From assembly GCA_022447665.1 (NCBI GenBank), contig JAKVAQ010000015.1, positions 62,001-126,000 on the forward strand: a stretch of 64,000 bases of DNA, written 5' to 3'. Every line of letters starts with the position of its first letter. The stretch's first letter is position 1. Made by a program: the position numbers and the translations under genes. The notes beneath the pieces are model-generated. The model searched no databases. It was given only the letters and a program-made list of their open reading frames with translations, and had not been told where the DNA came from. Positions 62,783 through 64,000 of this stretch are shown one piece after another. The DNA is from Crocinitomicaceae bacterium (GTDB taxonomy: Bacteria > Bacteroidota > Bacteroidia > Flavobacteriales_D > Crocinitomicaceae).

Positions 62783-63547
62783 TTGCGATACAACGAAGTT
62801 GAAATATTGAAAAGCTTTTCGCCGATTACTTTAGGTGAAATGGATGAGGTTCAACTAATGAATCGTACAGATACGAAGTTCGTAATGGAGCGAGGTTTTT
62901 TCAATAAAATTCTTCCAGAATTGGCCAATGATTATCGTGTGCTTAACATTAATGGAAATCTAATTTCTAACTACAAAACCTTGTATTTCGACGAACCCGA
63001 TTACGCCTTTTATTTAGCCCATCACAACGGAAAAGGGAATCGCTATAAGGTTAGAATCCGTAACTACGTTGAGTCTAATCTATTTTTCTTTGAGATTAAA
63101 AATAAATTCAAGGGAAGAACCGATAAGCGAAGAATAAAGGTGCCGGATTTTGAGATGGAGCTAGGACAAACCACTACAGCTTTTGCACAAGAGGTTATGG
63201 GAGAGAAGCGAGAATTAGAAGCAAAACTGTGGAATAGCTTCGGGAGAATTACGCTTGTAAATAAGGTTGAGAAGGAAAGATTAACGCTTGATTTGAATCT
63301 GTGTTTTTCATGGAAAGAACAAGATTTAGTCTTTAATGAAATAGTTATTGCGGAATTAAAACAAGAAAATGTGAACCGAAATAGCCTTTTCTACCGTATA
63401 ATGAAAACTAATGGTGTTCGACCTAACAGTATGAGTAAATACTGCGTGGGTGCTTTGCAGTTATTCCCGAATCTGAAAGGGAATAATTTCAAGGATAAAA
63501 TTAGAATGATAGATAAATTAAGGACTTATGAGCTTGGCGGCGATTAG
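62783..63547 (+). CDS. VTC-domain protein (polyphosphate polymerase-like)
   Basis: I choose the TTG at 62783 (reading MRYNEVEILKSFSPITLGEM), 254 residues: it lies 18 bases after the promoter box and gives the usual N-terminal length; no ATG precedes the conserved part. LMNRTDTKFVMER, YFDEPDYAFYLAHHNGKGNR, YKVRIRNYVESN, FFEIKNKFKGRTDKRRI and AELKQENVNRNSLFY are the VTC domain strands with the basic tunnel residues (R, K, E) of the triphosphate-tunnel fold. Eukaryotic VTC4 makes polyphosphate; bacterial activity is not certain. The DUF4956 gene overlaps by 20 bases. Confidence 0.88.
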   Translation: MRYNEVEILKSFSPITLGEMDEVQLMNRTDTKFVMERGFFNKILPELANDYRVLNINGNLISNYKTLYFDEPDYAFYLAHHNGKGNRYKVRIRNYVESNLFFFEIKNKFKGRTDKRRIKVPDFEMELGQTTTAFAQEVMGEKRELEAKLWNSFGRITLVNKVEKERLTLDLNLCFSWKEQDLVFNEIVIAELKQENVNRNSLFYRIMKTNGVRPNSMSKYCVGALQLFPNLKGNNFKDKIRMIDKLRTYELGGD

Positions 63548-64000
63548 CGATACTTTGAAAGTAGAAGTAATAGAAAAGGCGAAAGAAAAAGAAGAGTTAG
63601 TTGATACACTTTTTGGGCTAGAGCTTTTTAATGAGGATTTTTATTCGCTCCTTTTGCGTTTCATTTTCAACATGATAGTGCTCACGATTATCATTCGTTT
63701 TATCTATTATCCAAAAACGCTTAGAAAAGACTATCTCTTCACGTATTACATGATTAGTATTACCTCTTTTGTGCTCTGTTTTGCGCTAAAGAAACTGGAT
63801 ATTGATACTGGTATGGGACTTGGGCTTTTCGCCATATTTGGAATTATTAGATACCGAACCAATACCATGCGAATAAAGGAGATGACCTATCTTTTTGTTT
63901 CCATTGGTTTATCCGTTGTGAATGCGCTGTCGGGAGGCCAAGTGAGCTACGCGGAGGTGAGTTTTATTAACGTTATTGTAATACTTGTTCTACTTTTCTT
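63528..64000 (+). CDS. DUF4956 family membrane protein (N-terminal part, cut by window edge)
   Basis: The ATG at 63528 opens a frame to the window end (157 codons). After an N-terminal charged helix, at least four membrane helices follow. GMGLGLFAIFGIIRYRTNTM and RIKEMTYLFVSIGLSVVNAL are the DUF4956 signature. The gene overlaps the VTC gene by 20 bases. VTC-domain and DUF4956 genes are regular neighbours in Bacteroidota and other phyla, suggesting a joint membrane process, possibly polyphosphate synthesis and transport. Confidence 0.9.
   Translation, partial: MSLAAISDTLKVEVIEKAKEKEELVDTLFGLELFNEDFYSLLLRFIFNMIVLTIIIRFIYYPKTLRKDYLFTYYMISITSFVLCFALKKLDIDTGMGLGLFAIFGIIRYRTNTMRIKEMTYLFVSIGLSVVNALSGGQVSYAEVSFINVIVILVLLF

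Overview
The window looks like chromosomal DNA of a member of Bacteroidota, most likely order Flavobacteriales and possibly near the Crocinitomicaceae/Cryomorphaceae. Evidence: A+T-rich DNA, many -7 boxes of the Bacteroidota form TAnnTTTG, a gliding-motility GldF gene at the left edge, two giant adhesins with type IX secretion (T9SS type B, 'gliding motility-associated') C-termini, a Bacteroidota-type SecA, and DUF4293, Lacal_2735-like and VTC/DUF4956 genes. The family assignment is inference. No rRNA, tRNA, CRISPR array or intact insertion sequence was seen. No gap between genes exceeds about 280 bases.

Layout. 1-3.9 kb: start of gldF, a DUF4293 membrane protein, an ABC-F ATPase and two small orphan genes. 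3.9-9.4 kb (minus strand): a four-gene locus that reads like a chaperone-usher pilus operon (chaperone-like protein, subunit-like protein, intergenic terminator, second subunit-like protein, large outer-membrane barrel protein with usher-like architecture); this is the most novel part of the window. 9.7-17.3 kb: secA, the paaABCD phenylacetyl-CoA epoxidase operon and trhO. 17.4-21.2 kb: a small secreted protein plus a 1119-residue T9SS adhesin. 21.3-26.6 kb: MFS transporter, rlmB, a GT39-like membrane glycosyltransferase and an M28 peptidase. 26.6-29.9 kb: divergent dnaK and dnaN. 30-37 kb: lipoproteins and secreted proteins, a GNAT-like protein, ComEC and a barrel protein. 37.1-40.4 kb: thrS-infC-rpmI-rplT. 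40.5-43.7 kb: YceI, a small membrane protein, a 58-residue protein, a TonB-C lipoprotein and a membrane J-domain protein. 43.7-51.6 kb: a second small-secreted-protein/T9SS-adhesin pair, a LysM/periplasmic-binding protein and guaA. 51.7-56 kb: a paralogous secreted pair behind a MerR-like regulator, a pRiA4b ORF-3-like protein, a methyltransferase and a TraB/GumN protein. 56-59.7 kb: alpha/beta hydrolase, double-FKBP lipoprotein, queD-like gene and a hemN broken by one stop and one frameshift. 59.8-64 kb: pdhC, pdhA, cdd, then a VTC-domain gene and a DUF4956 gene cut by the window end.

How the genes work together. Housekeeping functions (translation, replication clamp, chaperone, Sec export, pyruvate dehydrogenase, GMP synthesis) are interleaved with surface functions: the two adhesins presumably leave through T9SS, which in gliding species acts with Gld proteins, while the pilus-like locus looks like a separate surface-fibre route. 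Several promoters lie only 4-5 bases before ATG codons, suggesting leaderless mRNAs. Starts were adjusted where a promoter box, signal peptide or family alignment contradicts the longest reading frame (20825-21181, 25202, 43657, 48081, 50055, 51587, 57000, 57919, 62140, 62783).
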